The notes: generated by a model not told the origin, from the letters alone. A DNA stretch of 64,000 nt from Flavobacterium lipolyticum (GCF_020905335.1 NZ_JAJJMN010000001.1:2232001-2296000); one strand, 5' to 3'; numbered from the stretch's first letter, positions 51,052 through 60,557 are shown. Translations and numbers: made by a program.

Positions 51052-51552
51052 ATGGATTTACTATTGTTGTTGCTGGGATTTATATGCATGATTGTTGGGA
51101 TTTTTGGCAGTTTTCTGCCTGTATTACCCGGATTGTCGTCTTGCTGGGTGGGGCTGTTACTGCTGTACCTGACCAAAGCAGTTGAGAACAATTATTGGGT
51201 TTTAGGCATTACCCTTTTTCTAACGATTGTAATTACGATTCTTGATTATATCATCCCGGCAAAAGGGACTAAAAAATTTGGAGGGAGTTCGTATGGCGTG
51301 TGGGGAACTAACATTGGTTTAATTGTAGGTATTATTGCTCCTATTCCTTTTGGAGTTATTATTGGGCCTTTTGTAGGGGCTTTGGTTGGAGAGTTGATTT
51401 ATGATTCGACCAATCATCAAAGAGCACTGAAAGCGGCAACAGGATCTGTTTTAGGCTTTTTGGCTTCGAGTTTTGTGAATTTTTTATGCTGCATTATTTT
51501 CCTGGGTATTTTTATTAGCATTGTCTGGCAAAATCGCTTATTACTGTTTTAA
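51052..51552 (+). CDS. DUF456 membrane protein
   Basis: The 166-residue protein has several glycine-rich membrane helices and the DUF456 pattern GLSSCWVGLLLLYLTKA, DYIIPAKGTKKFGGSSYGVWGTNIG, FGVIIGPFVGALVGEL. Function unknown. It is a single gene, divergent from the secreted protein gene. Confidence 0.9.
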   Translation: MDLLLLLLGFICMIVGIFGSFLPVLPGLSSCWVGLLLLYLTKAVENNYWVLGITLFLTIVITILDYIIPAKGTKKFGGSSYGVWGTNIGLIVGIIAPIPFGVIIGPFVGALVGELIYDSTNHQRALKAATGSVLGFLASSFVNFLCCIIFLGIFISIVWQNRLLLF

Positions 51553-51833
51553 ATCGCGTATTTATCCTTAAGCTTTTTCTTATTTTTTAATTTTTTATCA
51601 AAAAAATGTGATTTTTTTTTTGAGAGGATTTTTCTTTGTTTTGATAACGAATGGGTTATGTTTACTGGAGGTTGGGGATTTTTATGTTTAACAACTGTTT
51701 AGGCAATAATTCACCATTTAACTTATTTTTTGGAAATGTTAGAATATTTTATATTTTTATCCTGATAAACGATAAAAAGCCTCACTTCGTCGATTATTTT
51801 TAATGGATTTAAATAATTTCAAATAAGTTAAAT

Positions 51834-52436
51834 ATGACTCCTAACCTACAAATTGAACTTAGACGTTTTATTTCTTCTAATGTTGTTTCAAAGTTGAACA
51901 AGTTTTATTTTGAAAATGATGCACTTTTAATTAAAGGAATTGATGTTTCGATAGGTACGGTTTTAATGGGGTTGTACAACAGGGCGGAGGAGTCGGATTT
52001 TTACAAAGGAATTACTTCAATGATACAGGACGATTCCACTTTCTATCAGGAAGTCGATTTTACATCAGGACGTATTTTATCCGTTGACGATTGTTATCGA
52101 TTAGAAGGGAATAGTTTGCTGAAAGAAATTTTTACCAATAAAAAAGGCAGGATTTCTGAAATGATTTCAAACGAAGTCGGAATCAAAAGTGAAACAGCCC
52201 GAGAGATTCTTAACTTTTCTGCTTTACTAGTCGTCTCTTATCTTAAGAATAATATCCAAATAGTAGAGAGTTTAAAATTGCTTTTAGAAGATCAAAAAAG
52301 AGATATTTTAAACAGTATTCCTCCCGGAATCAAAATTATCCTGGGTTTTTCCTGTTACGAAACAGTAGAAGAAAAAAACCAATCTATAGGAAGATCTATT
52401 TTTACTTTATTCGGTCATAACTTTTTCAGCTTCTAA
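51834..52436 (+). CDS. DUF937-like protein
   Basis: The 200-residue helical protein has IDVSIGTVLMGLYNRAEES, which resembles the repeated motif of DUF937, and a C-terminal tail ending FGHNFFSF. No signal peptide. Function unknown, family assignment tentative. The upstream 281-bp gap 51553-51833 is AT-rich with no other gene. Confidence 0.5.
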   Translation: MTPNLQIELRRFISSNVVSKLNKFYFENDALLIKGIDVSIGTVLMGLYNRAEESDFYKGITSMIQDDSTFYQEVDFTSGRILSVDDCYRLEGNSLLKEIFTNKKGRISEMISNEVGIKSETAREILNFSALLVVSYLKNNIQIVESLKLLLEDQKRDILNSIPPGIKIILGFSCYETVEEKNQSIGRSIFTLFGHNFFSF

Positions 52437-52438
52437 AA

Positions 52439-52472
52439 AAAAATCCCGTCTTACAGCGTAAAACAGGATTTG
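52439..52472. terminator. Imperfect terminator between convergent genes
   Basis: AAATCCCGTCTTA pairs with TAAAACAGGATTT (two mismatches) around CAGCG, between the DUF937-like gene and the pseudouridine synthase gene. Confidence 0.55.
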
Positions 52473-52497
52473 TATTTAAATCAATTTGAGTAGTTTT

Positions 52498-53406
52498 TTA
52501 TACGTTTTTCAAGTTGATAACTTCTTGGTCAGTTAAAAAACGCCAGTTACCTCTCGGTAAATTCTTTTTAGTTAAACCTGCAAACGATACACGGTCAATA
52601 CGTAATACATCATAGTCAAAGTTTTCGAAAATAGCACGTACTACTTTTACATTCGAAGAACGTAATTTAAGACCTACTTCGCTTTTTGCTTCTTTTTCAA
52701 TATAACTGATTTCTTCTACGAAAACACGGTGTCCGTCAAGAACTAAGCCTTTACTTATTTTTTCTAAATCTTCAAATTTCAAGTTTTTGTCTAAAGAAAC
52801 CTGATAAATCTTAGATGATTTTTGATTTGGTAAAGTAAATTTACGAATCATGTCCGTGTCGTTAGTAAACAGCAATAAACCGGTTGTGTTTTTGTCCATT
52901 CTTCCAATCGGAGCAATTTTTGCCGTTGTAGAACCACGAACTAACTCTAAAACATTACGATATTCCTGACCTTCGTCAAGAGCAGTGGTAAAGTTTTTAG
53001 GTTTGTTTAATAAGATGTATTCTTTCTTTTCAGGAGTCAAAGTAACGCCGTCGAAATTTACAACATCATTTAATTTTACTAAATAACCCATTTCAGTTAC
53101 CGGAACTCCATTTACTTTAACATTTCCGGACTGAATGTATATATCGGCATCACGACGAGAACAAACACCTGAATTTGAGATGTATTTGTTTAAACGAATT
53201 TCGTCTGAAGCTTTTTGTCTTTTTGGAGCCTGATTCTGTTTTTTAATTTTCTGCGCCTTTTCTTCTTCGGCAGCCTTCACAGCAGGTTTTACCTTTTTCG
53301 GCCCTTGAGCACGTTTTGCCATAGGAGGTTTTGGCTTGTTAGAGTTTGGTCTTGAGCTATTTGGTCTCGAACCGCCTCTTTTATTATTGCCTTCCTTATT
53401 GTTCAT
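52498..53406 (-). CDS. RluB/RsuA-family pseudouridine synthase with long basic N-terminus
   Basis: The 302-residue protein has a Lys/Pro/Asn-rich disordered N-terminus (about 65 residues), an S4 RNA-binding domain (RLNKYISNSGVCSRRDADIYI), and the catalytic GRMDKNTTGLLLFTND with the essential Asp. It isomerises a uridine in rRNA (RluB-like 23S or RsuA-like 16S target). The tail with long basic extension is common in flavobacteria. Confidence 0.9.
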   Translation of the reverse strand: MNNKEGNNKRGGSRPNSSRPNSNKPKPPMAKRAQGPKKVKPAVKAAEEEKAQKIKKQNQAPKRQKASDEIRLNKYISNSGVCSRRDADIYIQSGNVKVNGVPVTEMGYLVKLNDVVNFDGVTLTPEKKEYILLNKPKNFTTALDEGQEYRNVLELVRGSTTAKIAPIGRMDKNTTGLLLFTNDTDMIRKFTLPNQKSSKIYQVSLDKNLKFEDLEKISKGLVLDGHRVFVEEISYIEKEAKSEVGLKLRSSNVKVVRAIFENFDYDVLRIDRVSFAGLTKKNLPRGNWRFLTDQEVINLKNV

Positions 53407-53601
53407 AAATTCTGTAATTTGTGCAAAGATAGTTTATTCTTGCTAAATAATCCTAAGTTCATTGTTCTTAGATTGATAGCTGTTGTTTTTTAGAGTTATA
53501 AGAGTGTTACAATTGTCTTTTTTTAAGCATTTTGAAAGTTACACTATGAAGATTTTACACGGTGAAAGCAAAGCAAAGGGCAAAAATGAGCTATTAAACC
53601 G

Positions 53602-54558
53602 TTAAGATTTTAGTAATAAATTTTTTCCATGCCATAAGACAGTTGGATTAATTAATACGATGCAAAATACTCCCGAAACAATCAGGAATTTTAAGACATT
53701 GTGTAATAGTAAAAATTGTTCCTTAGAGTTTGATTTCCATAAATAAATCAGGAAAAATAGCAATACGCCAAAACAGACATAAAAGTAAATGTCCATATAA
53801 CCCACATCGTAAATGTTGATTAAAATGTAAACCGGAACCACTGTCAGGATCGTTAAAACTGTAATGATTTGTTTGGAAACCGTTTCGTTGTAAAGAATTG
53901 GGATTGTTCTGTAATTGTTAGCTAAATCACCTTTGAGATTTTCCAGATCTTTTATCATTTCCCGAATGAGCAACAATAAAAACAAGAAAATCGCGTGAGA
54001 TGAAATAACCATGAAATGACTCATGTGATTCTCGATTTCTTCAAACGAAATTTTGTTGTAGAAATATAACAGGATAGCAAAGAATGGAACTACTGCCAGG
54101 AAGGCCGCACAGAGATTACCAACAATAGGGTATTTTTTTATTTTATGAGAGTAGAGCCAAATGAGGAAAATGTATGCCGAAAAGAATAGAAAAGCACGCC
54201 AGGATACAATCAGCGCCATTAAGGCCGCAATGAAGTTGAGTGTAAAATAAACGGATAGTTTTGTTTTTTGACTGACTAATCTGTCTAACATTGATTTGTT
54301 AGGTCTGTTGATTAAATCTTTTTGGCTGTCGTAGAAATTATTGATAATATAACCTGAAGCAATAGTGATTGCGGAAGCAAAAACGATTAAAAATAAATTG
54401 AAATCCAACAAAATATCCAGTGCTCTTTTTTCCGGTGCCAGTATAAAAATAGAGGATAAGTATTGAGCCAAAACAATAATCGGGATGTTATAGCCTCTCA
54501 CTACGGAGAACAAACTAACAATTTTCATTACTAAAAGTTTGTGCTGTCTGCTTAACAT
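53602..54558 (-). CDS. UbiA-family prenyltransferase (GGGP synthase-linked type)
   Basis: The 318-residue protein has about nine helices and the two Asp-rich prenyltransferase motifs: NNFYDSQKDLINRPNK (residues about 69-84) and REMIKDLENLKGD (about 198-210). The likely reaction attaches a prenyl group to a polar acceptor. Position in the same cluster as mevalonate kinase and diphosphomevalonate decarboxylase agrees with use of its product. It could start at the internal ATG at 54528; 54558 is kept because the extra residues are typical of homologues as I remember them. Confidence 0.85.
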   Translation of the reverse strand: MLSRQHKLLVMKIVSLFSVVRGYNIPIIVLAQYLSSIFILAPEKRALDILLDFNLFLIVFASAITIASGYIINNFYDSQKDLINRPNKSMLDRLVSQKTKLSVYFTLNFIAALMALIVSWRAFLFFSAYIFLIWLYSHKIKKYPIVGNLCAAFLAVVPFFAILLYFYNKISFEEIENHMSHFMVISSHAIFLFLLLLIREMIKDLENLKGDLANNYRTIPILYNETVSKQIITVLTILTVVPVYILINIYDVGYMDIYFYVCFGVLLFFLIYLWKSNSKEQFLLLHNVLKFLIVSGVFCIVLINPTVLWHGKNLLLKS

Positions 54559-54649
54559 TTTTTGAGTTTGGTTTCAGGTTTTAATTCTAGACTTGTTTTT
54601 AGGTTCTCCTTCTGCAAAACATAAATAGGCTCCCTGCGAATTTGAAGCA

Positions 54650-54877
54650 TCAGGAGCCGAAAAGGAAAAGTTGTGATCCTGTTGCAGAGCAGATAAAGAC
54701 AATGACAGCAGCTTCTTCAATAATCAATGCTGAAAACTTTACTTTCGTGTAGTGAACAGTGATTTTTTGAACAATATTAAATCCTTTTTCTAAAAGTATC
54801 GCTAATAAAATTAAAGGTGTTAAAAATAGAATTCCTCCTGAAAAAGTCGCTTTGATAATCTTTAAAATACGATTCAT
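54650..54877 (-). CDS. Small membrane protein, possibly a truncated or frameshifted DUF502 gene
   Basis: The 75-residue frame begins MNRILKIIKATFSGGILFLTPLI, closely like the N-terminus of DUF502 membrane proteins (normally near 190 residues), but ends soon after. The alternative frame after the stop continues for some 35 codons to 54573 with an ordinary-looking sequence (SAPDASNSQGAYLCF). A frameshift or deletion is possible. It lies between the prenyltransferase and mevalonate kinase genes on the same strand. Confidence 0.45.
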   Translation of the reverse strand: MNRILKIIKATFSGGILFLTPLILLAILLEKGFNIVQKITVHYTKVKFSALIIEEAAVIVFICSATGSQLFLFGS

Positions 54878-54930
54878 AAGTTTAAACTTTTAAGGTCTAT
54901 TTAAAGAAAGCGAGTTTTAAAAGACAGGAT

Positions 54931-55869
54931 TTAGAATTGATAAACGACTTCTAATTTATAATCTTTTAAAGATGCTTTGGCACGTTCCAAATCCTCGGTA
55001 AAGCCCAGAATATAACCGCCTCCTCCTGAACCGCAAAGTTTCAGATAGTAGTCGTTCGTATCAATTCCGTTTTGCCAGATCCCATGAAATTGTTCCGGAA
55101 TCATTGGTTTGAAGTTGTTTAGAACGACTTTTGATAGCTTTTTAGTATTGGTAAACAACGATTTCATGTCACCATGTAAAAAGTTTTCTACACAAGCATC
55201 GGTATATTTTACAAACTGATTTTTAAGCATAGTACGGAAGCCTTTGTCTTTCAGGCTTTCCATGAAAATGTTAACCATCGGAGCGGTTTCGCCTACAATT
55301 CCTGAATCTAATAAAAATACAGCCCCTTTTCCATCAAAACTCTGAGTTGGAATTCCGGTTGCTTCAATGTTATCTTTCGAATTGATTAAAATAGGAATGC
55401 TTAAATAACTGTTTAAAGGATCTAAACCAGAGCTTTTTCCGTGGAAGAAACTTTCCATTTGAGCGAAAATATTCTTTAATTGTAATAGTTTTTCGCGAGT
55501 CAGATTTTCTAAAACGGTGATCTTATGAGTAGCATATTTGTCATAAATTGCAGCAACAAGTGCACCACTGCTTCCCACTCCGTATCCTTGTGGAATACTG
55601 GAATCGAAATACATTCCGGTTTCTACATCATTCTTTAAAGCCGTCAAATCAAAAGCAACCAAATCCGGCTGTTCTGTTTGTAAAGTTTCAAGATAAGCTG
55701 CAAAACGTTTTAAGCTTGCGTTGGATGCCATTGCTTCTGCCGAAGGTTCTTCGGTTTTTTTCAAAGCACCGTTGTAAAAATTATAAGGAATAGAAAGTCC
55801 TTTAGAGTCGCGGATGATTCCGTATTCTCCAAAGAGTAATATTTTTGAGTAAAATAAGGGTCCTTTCAT
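54931..55869 (-). CDS. Mevalonate kinase (GHMP family)
   Basis: The 312-residue protein has the GHMP pattern: KILLFGEYGIIR, the phosphate loop SSIPQGYGVGSSGALVAAI and C-terminal KLCGSGGGGYILGF, the third motif. It phosphorylates mevalonate at the first committed kinase step to isopentenyl diphosphate. In cluster with diphosphomevalonate decarboxylase, separated by one inserted gene. A phosphomevalonate kinase gene is not in the window. Confidence 0.88.
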   Translation of the reverse strand: MKGPLFYSKILLFGEYGIIRDSKGLSIPYNFYNGALKKTEEPSAEAMASNASLKRFAAYLETLQTEQPDLVAFDLTALKNDVETGMYFDSSIPQGYGVGSSGALVAAIYDKYATHKITVLENLTREKLLQLKNIFAQMESFFHGKSSGLDPLNSYLSIPILINSKDNIEATGIPTQSFDGKGAVFLLDSGIVGETAPMVNIFMESLKDKGFRTMLKNQFVKYTDACVENFLHGDMKSLFTNTKKLSKVVLNNFKPMIPEQFHGIWQNGIDTNDYYLKLCGSGGGGYILGFTEDLERAKASLKDYKLEVVYQF

Positions 55870-55899
55870 AATTGAAAATGAATAATTAACAATTGATAA

Positions 55900-56250
55900 T
55901 TATATGTTTTTAGAAGTTTTTAGGATACTCGTAAGTAATCTTAATAACTCACTGATTTTAGGTTTAATATTTTGAAATTCGATATCAGAAAGATATTTTG
56001 TTTCATACAGCAAATCTAACCAATATTCTGTTTCGTTTGCTTCTTTTAATGAAATAGACAACTTATGAATAAAATCTGCTTTACTTTGGGCATGTTCAGA
56101 TTCTCTTACATTTGCACCAATCGATGTTCCTGCACGCAACATTTGTTTAGATAATACAAATTCTTTTTTCTCGCTTAGAGTTTTGTAAAGATTTACAATT
56201 TCAATTGCAAAAGCAAAGGACTTATCTTTTATAACGTTTTTCTTTTCCAT
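55900..56250 (-). CDS. Four-helix bundle protein (23S rRNA intervening-sequence type)
   Basis: The 116-residue protein (start at 56250, MEKKNVIKDKSFAF) has the family signature EFVLSKQMLRAGTSIGANVRESEHAQSKADFIHKLSISLKEANETEYW, here split in reading: FVLSKQMLRAGTSIGANVRE is the core. The upstream ATG at 56289 would only translate repeat-derived DNA. The family occurs in intervening sequences and is duplicated in many genomes. It appears to be a late insert between mvaD and the kinase gene. Confidence 0.88.
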   Translation of the reverse strand: MEKKNVIKDKSFAFAIEIVNLYKTLSEKKEFVLSKQMLRAGTSIGANVRESEHAQSKADFIHKLSISLKEANETEYWLDLLYETKYLSDIEFQNIKPKISELLRLLTSILKTSKNI

Positions 56251-56278
56251 AAAGTTACTAATTATTAATTGACAATTG

Positions 56279-57373
56279 TTAATTATCAATTAATAAAGCA
56301 CCATCTCCAATTTCGTCGCAAATGTACTGACCATTCTGACAAAATACAACTAATTCGTCCTGAATAAATTGTAGCACTTTATCGCTAACGTTTTCGGGAT
56401 AGAGAACATGAACATTTGCTCCGGCATCAAGTGTAAAGCAAACCGGAATCTGAGTCTCATTTCGGAACTTCCAGATGGCATTAATGATTTGCAAGGTGTT
56501 CGGTTTCATTAAAATATAGTAGGGCATAGAAGTCATCATCATGGCATGTAATGTCAATGCTTCACTTTCAACTACTTTTATAAATTCGTTCAGATTACCG
56601 CTTTCAAAAATGGTAATTAACTGATCCAGATTTTCATGTGCCTGAGCAAAACGTCTTTCGGCATAGGGATGATTGTGCATTAAATCATGTCCAACAGTAC
56701 TGGAAACTTGTTTTTCACCTTTATCAACCAGTAAAATGGTATCCTGATAGTTGTTGAAATTTTCGTGAACGGTATAAGGGAATTCAACCCCATATAAATC
56801 CGAACTTCCTTTAATATTTGCCTGATTTCCCCAAGCTACCAGATTTCCTTTTACACTTCTGCAGGCACTTCCGGATCCCAAACGGGCTAAAAAAGAAGCT
56901 TTCTGGTAAAAATAGCCTTCTGTCATTTCAGGATTTAATACTTTCTCTAAACTCATAAAGTTCATTGCTAAAGCTGCCATTCCAGAAGCCGATGAAGCAA
57001 TTCCTGAACTGTGTGGAAAGGTATTTTGAGTATCGATAGTAAAATGATACTCTTTCAGAAAAGGTAAATAGATTTCAATTCGTTCCAGAAACTTTTGAAT
57101 TTTTGGTTTGAAGTCTTCTTTTGGTTTTCCTTCAAAAAGTAAATCAAACGAGAAATTACTTGCGGGAGAACTTTCTCTTTTCGAAAAAGCAAGCTTAGTA
57201 ATCGTTTTACAATTTTTAAGGGTAAAACTTACTGAAGGATTTGCCGGAATCTGATTGTCTTTTTTCCCCCAGTATTTTACTAACGCAATATTGCTGGGTG
57301 CGCTCCATTCAAAATTTCCTTTTTCGATGGATGAAGTATAAGTATTAGGAATAAAATCAGCTGCTGTAAACAT
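56279..57373 (-). CDS. mvaD: Diphosphomevalonate decarboxylase
   Basis: The 364-residue protein has the GHMP-type decarboxylase features VKYWGKKDNQIPANPSVSF, HSSGIASSASGMAALAM with the phosphate loop, GSGSACRSVKG and CFTLDAGANVHVLYP. It makes isopentenyl diphosphate from mevalonate diphosphate with ATP. It marks this strain as a user of the mevalonate route and stands at the head of the minus-strand isoprenoid cluster running to 53602. Confidence 0.93.
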   Translation of the reverse strand: MFTAADFIPNTYTSSIEKGNFEWSAPSNIALVKYWGKKDNQIPANPSVSFTLKNCKTITKLAFSKRESSPASNFSFDLLFEGKPKEDFKPKIQKFLERIEIYLPFLKEYHFTIDTQNTFPHSSGIASSASGMAALAMNFMSLEKVLNPEMTEGYFYQKASFLARLGSGSACRSVKGNLVAWGNQANIKGSSDLYGVEFPYTVHENFNNYQDTILLVDKGEKQVSSTVGHDLMHNHPYAERRFAQAHENLDQLITIFESGNLNEFIKVVESEALTLHAMMMTSMPYYILMKPNTLQIINAIWKFRNETQIPVCFTLDAGANVHVLYPENVSDKVLQFIQDELVVFCQNGQYICDEIGDGALLIDN

Positions 57374-57503
57374 GAACTATAAAATTTTGGCAAAGATAGT
57401 TTTTAAAATATTGCGTCATATAAGTTCTGTTGGAAAATGTAAGTCAAGCACCAACTAATAACAAACTGAAGGGCAGTTATAGGATTTACGCCTTCTTTTT
57501 GAT

Positions 57504-57511
57504 TATTTTTG
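57504..57511 (+). promoter_or_regulatory. -7 element upstream of tspO-like gene
   Basis: TATTTTTG lies 18 bases before the ATG at 57530 and includes part of a TTG (57509) that would otherwise be taken as start. It supports the later start. Confidence 0.65.
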
Positions 57512-57529
57512 GTGAAAAATCATAGTAAA

Positions 57530-58003
57530 ATGAACAAGGCAGCCAAAATTGCAATTGCATTAGTTATTTGTTTAATGGTAGGGTATTCTGCAAGTATAGT
57601 GACAAGACCAAGTGTTGAAACATGGTATCCTACTCTTATAAAACCTCCTTTTAATCCGCCTAATTGGATTTTTATGCCGGTTTGGACACTGCTTTATATT
57701 TTGATGGCGGTTGCAGCAGGACTGGTTTGGGATAAAATAAAAGAGCAGAAAGAGACGGTGAAAATGGCCTTAGGTTTCTTCATAATTCAGCTGACGTTAA
57801 ACGCGATCTGGTCTTACTTGTTCTTCGAATTAAAGAACCCAATGCTAGCCCTAATCGAAATTGTACTTTTATGGCTGATGATTTATGAAACGTATTTGAA
57901 ATTCGTTAAAATCAATAAAATTGCCGGATATTTATTGATTCCGTATATGGTTTGGGTAGCATTTGCTGCAGTTTTAAATGCCAGTATCTGGTGGTTGAAT
58001 TGA
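57530..58003 (+). CDS. TspO/MBR family protein
   Basis: The 157-residue protein has the five-helix TspO fold with WYPTLIKPPFNPPNWIFMPVWTLLY, the conserved Pro and Trp-rich loop, and NAIWSYLFFELKNPMLAL. Family members bind porphyrins and cholesterol-like ligands in the membrane. The start at 57530 is set by the preceding promoter element. Monocistronic. Confidence 0.93.
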   Translation: MNKAAKIAIALVICLMVGYSASIVTRPSVETWYPTLIKPPFNPPNWIFMPVWTLLYILMAVAAGLVWDKIKEQKETVKMALGFFIIQLTLNAIWSYLFFELKNPMLALIEIVLLWLMIYETYLKFVKINKIAGYLLIPYMVWVAFAAVLNASIWWLN

Positions 58004-58067
58004 TAGGTTATAGTTTCAGGTTACAAGCTTTTTTTGTTTCAAGTTAATTCTATGATAAATCTGCTTT

Positions 58068-59066
58068 ATGAATAAATTTAAGCTCTCCCTAGTAGTTTTG
58101 TTTTTAATCTCATTTAAGTGTTTTGCCTGCTTGAATGGTGAAACGAAAACATTAAAAAACGGATATTTAATTTACATTGATTATAAAGGAATTGTTCCTC
58201 ATGGTCATAATTTTGACGCAGGAGTTTCTTCCCAGTTGCTTTTTGAACTGGATAGTATTTATAAAAAGACAAAGGATATAGATTATTTGTCTGATAAAGG
58301 GTATGTTTTAATTGTTTTAAAAAAGTATGAGGAAGCATTAAAATTATATCTAAGTATTGAAAAGATTAAGCCAAATCGATATTCTACAGCATCGAATCTT
58401 GGAACGCTTTACGAATTAATGGGAGAAAATGAGAAAGCTTATGATTGGATTAAGAAGTCAATTCAGATTAATTCCGAATCTCATGAAGGATCAGAATGGA
58501 TACATTTGAAAATATTAGAGACTAAGATTAAGAATTTAAACAATGTTTCGGGGGAATTTTTAATAGGTACAAGTTTTGGTACAGATGAAATCCCTAAAAG
58601 TAATTTGTCAAAATCTGAATTAGAGAGATTAAGTAAATCTATTTATTATCAGTTGAATGAACGAATAACCTTTCTAAAACCAAAGGACAGAATAATTTCG
58701 ATCTTGCTTTTCGAATTGGCTAATATTGTCAAAATAATTGAGAAGAATAAAACAGCAATTGAAATATATGAACAAGCAAAAGAGTATGGATTAGATGATG
58801 AATTGATTAATAAAAGGCTGCAATATTGCTACAAATTCGAGATTGATTATTGTGAGGATCGAAATTTAAGACTTTATGATGCAAATCATGATTTAAGAGA
58901 TAAAATGAATGGGATCGATAGAGATTATGTAAATCAAATCGAAATACTGTTAATTATTCTATCAATTGTTTTGGCAATTTTAATAATTGCTTTGGCCGTT
59001 TTTTATACTAAATGGAAGAGTTTAAGAGATTACATTTTTCTGAATGATTCAAAAACGGATGCTTAG
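58068..59066 (+). CDS. TPR-containing protein with C-terminal membrane helix
   Basis: The 332-residue protein has an N-terminal secretion signal, TPR-like repeats at about residues 80-145 (YEEALKLYLSIEKIKPN, GENEKAYDWIKKSIQINS), and a hydrophobic helix near 297-317 followed by a basic tail. No enzyme motif. Function unknown. It converges on, and overlaps by four bases, the 59063-59812 gene. Confidence 0.65.
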   Translation: MNKFKLSLVVLFLISFKCFACLNGETKTLKNGYLIYIDYKGIVPHGHNFDAGVSSQLLFELDSIYKKTKDIDYLSDKGYVLIVLKKYEEALKLYLSIEKIKPNRYSTASNLGTLYELMGENEKAYDWIKKSIQINSESHEGSEWIHLKILETKIKNLNNVSGEFLIGTSFGTDEIPKSNLSKSELERLSKSIYYQLNERITFLKPKDRIISILLFELANIVKIIEKNKTAIEIYEQAKEYGLDDELINKRLQYCYKFEIDYCEDRNLRLYDANHDLRDKMNGIDRDYVNQIEILLIILSIVLAILIIALAVFYTKWKSLRDYIFLNDSKTDA

Positions 59067-59812
59067 TTCTGACTCTCCGTTTTTAGCTTTTTGAACATCT
59101 CATTTTTGGCATACATGAAATCCATTGTAATTAGAATGTTGCTGTTTTCCAAAAGGTTTTTAGATCTGGGATCAGCATCACAAAATTCAATAAACAGCTC
59201 TTTCTCTTCTGGTTTTAAGTTTAAATTTTTGATAAAAAAATCATCGGGAATTGATGCTGCTACGAGTTTTTTGAAATCAGTTTTCGGAGTTTTAGTTTTG
59301 ACAGGTTTATCATCTTCTGTTTTAAATAAACTAACTAAATCTTTGCCAAGTCTTGCAAAATCAGTCCCGTTTGTAATAGTTCCGTTGTAAACACCAGTAT
59401 ATTTTTCTAAAGAGCCAGCATCTTTTGCCAATTTTATATCGTCTATATTTTGCTGAGAGGTTTTTACCCGGTCAAATTTGATATTGGTAATAACGACTTC
59501 GTTTAATTCTTCCGGTTTTATAATCATATTTACGGTGATGTTGTTCTGATCGATGTGTTCTTGGGTTATTTTTAGCCTGGTGAAAAAATAATCTTTGGAA
59601 AAAAACAGTAAACTATCCCGGCTTTTGACTAAAATTGAAAACTCTCCCAAATTATTGGTCCTCGTACTTGTTTGGCCTGTTTTGTTAATGACTTCTACTT
59701 TATTTAGCGGATTGTTATTGGACATCACTTTTCCATGAAGTACTTTTTCTGATTGTGAAACAGAGAGCTGATAGGTGAAAAAGGAAATGGTGGTAAGTAG
59801 TTTTACTTTCAT
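59063..59812 (-). CDS. CarboxypepD_reg-like domain protein, tandem paralogue A
   Basis: The 249-residue protein has a signal peptide and a CarboxypepD_reg-like domain (GKVMSNNNPLNKVEVINKTGQTST) ending near residue 110 with EELNEVVI, then a helical region not recognisable. The same layout, length and start (MKVKLLTTISFFTYQLS) as 59835-60557 shows tandem duplication. The TonB-box-like EELNEVVI also occurs in TonB-dependent receptors; no barrel follows here, so a possible role is as a secreted adaptor. Confidence 0.75.
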   Translation of the reverse strand: MKVKLLTTISFFTYQLSVSQSEKVLHGKVMSNNNPLNKVEVINKTGQTSTRTNNLGEFSILVKSRDSLLFFSKDYFFTRLKITQEHIDQNNITVNMIIKPEELNEVVITNIKFDRVKTSQQNIDDIKLAKDAGSLEKYTGVYNGTITNGTDFARLGKDLVSLFKTEDDKPVKTKTPKTDFKKLVAASIPDDFFIKNLNLKPEEKELFIEFCDADPRSKNLLENSNILITMDFMYAKNEMFKKLKTESQN

Positions 59813-59834
59813 TTGAGACGTTTTGTAATCTTTT

Positions 59835-60557
59835 TTAATTTTTAGGGTCTGTTTTCAGTTTCTGGAATTCGATATTTTTGATATATAGAAAATCCATTGT
59901 GGTCAGTATATTTGGATCTTGTAAAAGCATTTTAGATTTCGGATCAACATCGCAGAATTTAATGAAAATTTCTTTTTCTTCAGGTTTTAGCTTTAAATCG
60001 TTGGTAAAAAATCCGGGAGGACAGGAAGCAGCGACCAGTTTTTTAAAGCGCTCGTCATTTTCAATCTTTTTCTTTTTCTTAGTTGGAAGGGCTATATTGT
60101 AGTTAAGCGCATTTTTGATTCTTCCGTCATTAATATTCAGGTAGCGTTGAATTAAGTCATTGGCCTGTTTGTCGTTTTTGACTTGGTTTGCAGCTTCTAC
60201 ACTATAAGTGATTTTGGGAAGTTTGTTGTTTATGATAACAATATTATCTAATTCTTCGGTTATTGGGATCATGTTAATAATGATCATATTGCTTTCTATT
60301 TCTTTGGCAGTAAGCTTTATTCTTTTGAACAAAAAGTTTTTAGAGAAAAAAATAAGGCTGTCTTGGGCTTTTGCAAGTATGGAAAACTCTCCTAAATGAT
60401 TTGTTGTTGTACTGGTTTGTGCAGTTTTATTGATTACTTCTATATTTTTAAGTAAGATTGTTTCGGATTGTACTTTTCCTTTTAGAAGTTTTTCAGTTTG
60501 AGAAATAGAAAGTTGATAAGTGAAAAAAGAAATTGTGGTAAGTAGTTTTACTTTCAT
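59835..60557 (-). CDS. CarboxypepD_reg-like domain protein, tandem paralogue B
   Basis: The 240-residue protein shares the first 17 residues and overall plan with the downstream neighbour, with 22 bp between the genes. Its C-terminal region KLKPEEKEIFIKFCDVDPKS is closely paralogous (KLKPEEKELFIEFCDADPRS in A). Function unknown. Confidence 0.75.
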   Translation of the reverse strand: MKVKLLTTISFFTYQLSISQTEKLLKGKVQSETILLKNIEVINKTAQTSTTTNHLGEFSILAKAQDSLIFFSKNFLFKRIKLTAKEIESNMIIINMIPITEELDNIVIINNKLPKITYSVEAANQVKNDKQANDLIQRYLNINDGRIKNALNYNIALPTKKKKKIENDERFKKLVAASCPPGFFTNDLKLKPEEKEIFIKFCDVDPKSKMLLQDPNILTTMDFLYIKNIEFQKLKTDPKN

